NCBI GenBank assembly: GCA_037447655.1 | Contig: JBBHKE010002169.1 | Coordinates: 5,770 to 63,476 of the forward strand | Reading direction: 5' to 3' | Length of the DNA: 57,707 nucleotides | DNA from: Zygnema cylindricum | Taxonomy: Eukaryota; Streptophyta; Zygnematophyceae; Zygnematales; Zygnemataceae | Shown: positions 56,676-57,707 of the stretch, one piece after another | Layout of the letters: every line of letters begins with the position of its first letter | How positions within the stretch are numbered: the first letter of the stretch is position 1 | Made by a program: the position numbers and the translations under genes | Notes under the pieces: model-generated | Database searches by the model: none | What the model saw: only the letters and a program-made list of their open reading frames with translations | Told to the model about the DNA's origin: nothing

Positions 56676-57692
56676 ATGAATCAAGGAATAGGAAAGGGAA
56701 ACTCAGATTTTCTAACCAATGTTGGCTGGCAAAACCTACAGATTTCTCTAGACAACTCATCACAAGTGCAAGTCATGCAGGACAGGAGTCGATTCACAGA
56801 GGAAGGAAACCGGAATTACCAAGCGAAATTCGGGAGTACAAGGAAAGTGGGAGAAGATTCAGGAGAAACCACCACGAATAATCCCAGACCGCCTAGAAAA
56901 TTCTCCGAGCCTGGACAGGAAACCAAACAATTAGTTGAGAGGTCCAAAGGAAAGGGAGAAATTAAGCGGGATAGAAACATGAAGAAGAAGGCATTGAGAA
57001 ATCCGAATTGCAAATCAATTCAGATTAAGGAGCATCAGACAAAGTTTAGAAGGAACTTACAGGATTCCAGAAAAACTAATGCTCGCAGATTGTCTCCACT
57101 CCAAGGGAACACGGAGACCAGAAGAGTCCAATCGATTACATTTCCGCAAAGGAAATCTCTGCAAACGGCAGCGAAAGGCGTGATGGAAAGAAAGGTAAAA
57201 ATCAGAACTCAGATGTCACACTTCAAGACCAAAGTCAGGCAGAAATCAAGTGGACATATTAACGATAGCTATTCAGTGAGTGCACAGGAAAAGAATAGCT
57301 CATCAGAAATTACAGTAAGAAAGGAAGCACATAATCGCTTGCCTAAACAGAAAATTGCAAAAGTAAGCGAGAGTAGACACATAGATGATAGATTCCAGAA
57401 GGAAGGAGAGTCTAGAAGTGTCCTACCTCAAAGTGCACAGCAGATTGCCGGCAGATGCCTCAGACCACCATCAAAAGGAGCCTCCAATGCACAGATTGCA
57501 GCGGAAGCCGTGGTGAGTAAAAACTGGAAGGAGCTCCAAAAGTCAAAGAGGGACTCCATGATCACGCAAAAAGGAGGGAAAGCCAGGCAGGAGAACTTTA
57601 CTAATGAAGGAAAGTACAATCGGAAAAGGTTGAGTAGATCTTACCAAAAGTCCGTGTCTAGCTGTAGGAGATTCGAGGAAATAGAGGTGTAG
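56676..57692 (+). CDS. Basic, low-complexity 338-codon ORF of unknown nature
   Basis: Begins with ATG in a fair context (ctaccatgaa) and ends in TAG at 57692. The product is rich in Lys, Arg, Ser, Gln and Asn, with no hydrophobic core, signal peptide or known motif that I can recognise. The same frame extends upstream to 56196 with two stops. The plus strand is strongly purine-rich and T-poor over 56.2-57.7 kb, which by itself lengthens frames. It could be an exon of a disordered nuclear protein, a gag-like remnant, or chance. A possible splice donor overlaps the stop (gag|gtgtag). Confidence 0.3.
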   Translation: MNQGIGKGNSDFLTNVGWQNLQISLDNSSQVQVMQDRSRFTEEGNRNYQAKFGSTRKVGEDSGETTTNNPRPPRKFSEPGQETKQLVERSKGKGEIKRDRNMKKKALRNPNCKSIQIKEHQTKFRRNLQDSRKTNARRLSPLQGNTETRRVQSITFPQRKSLQTAAKGVMERKVKIRTQMSHFKTKVRQKSSGHINDSYSVSAQEKNSSSEITVRKEAHNRLPKQKIAKVSESRHIDDRFQKEGESRSVLPQSAQQIAGRCLRPPSKGASNAQIAAEAVVSKNWKELQKSKRDSMITQKGGKARQENFTNEGKYNRKRLSRSYQKSVSSCRRFEEIEV

Positions 57693-57707
57693 AAGACAAG
57701 CAAGGAG

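Overview
The window is nuclear DNA of a eukaryote, most likely a land plant or close streptophyte relative; I cannot name the species. Three observations support this. Several minus-strand pieces between 44.9 and 53.6 kb encode plant-type leucine-rich repeats, two of them as exact 72-nt exons with matching phase. Primer-binding sites match the anticodon arm of plant initiator tRNA-Met as I recall its sequence (15 of 15 nt in three elements). Nearly everything else is Ty1/copia retrotransposon material, nested and in various stages of decay.

Layout. 1-1.67 kb: poly-T and T-rich minisatellite. 1673-7211: copia element A (+), TSD GTTTG, four in-frame stops. 8.29-9.79 kb: a MITE-like inverted-repeat element carrying a solo LTR (8299-9304, -). 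10.5-12.4 kb: decayed non-LTR retrotransposon (-). 12.5-16.08 kb: copia C (+), cut by copia E (16.08-17.85 kb, -). 18.9-21.6 kb: decayed proline-rich, gag-like reading frame of unknown family. 21.6-22.26 kb: LTR fragment, then a 10-N assembly gap. 22.5-25.7 kb: decayed copia H (+). 26395-32844: copia D (+), complete, TSD GTATG, two differences between 1049-bp LTRs, uninterrupted 1452-codon gag-pol. 33.1-37.0 kb: gag start of a relative of H, then element I (-) lacking reverse transcriptase. 37.37-38.14 kb: tandem TRIM-like units (-). 38.14-41.58 kb: copia F (-), internally deleted. 41.6-46.6 kb: low-complexity and AT-rich DNA with LRR exons. 46642-52078: copia G (-), TSD GTCTC, inside the LRR gene, three in-frame stops. 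52.1-53.6 kb: more LRR exons and CT/GA tracts. 53.6-55.3 kb: LTR-like material. 56.2-57.7 kb: purine-rich DNA with a 338-codon ORF of unknown nature.

The most interesting pattern is shared by copia A, C, D, F and G and by their isolated LTRs. Each LTR ends with an ATG exactly 18 or 20 nt before its edge. The gag-pol frame therefore starts inside the LTR and is translated through the primer-binding site. That site is complementary to the anticodon arm of initiator tRNA-Met, as in the half-tRNA priming of Drosophila copia, and not to the usual tRNA 3' end. The A/G lineage reads the site as GYGP and the C/D/F lineage reads it as VMGP. A second pattern is a tRNA-like module (A-box and B-box-like blocks) embedded in the long LTRs (antisense) and in the TRIM units (sense), reminiscent of the 5S-carrying LTRs of Cassandra elements.

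Element D is the only element in the window that looks autonomous. It could in principle supply proteins in trans to relatives such as F; that is inference.
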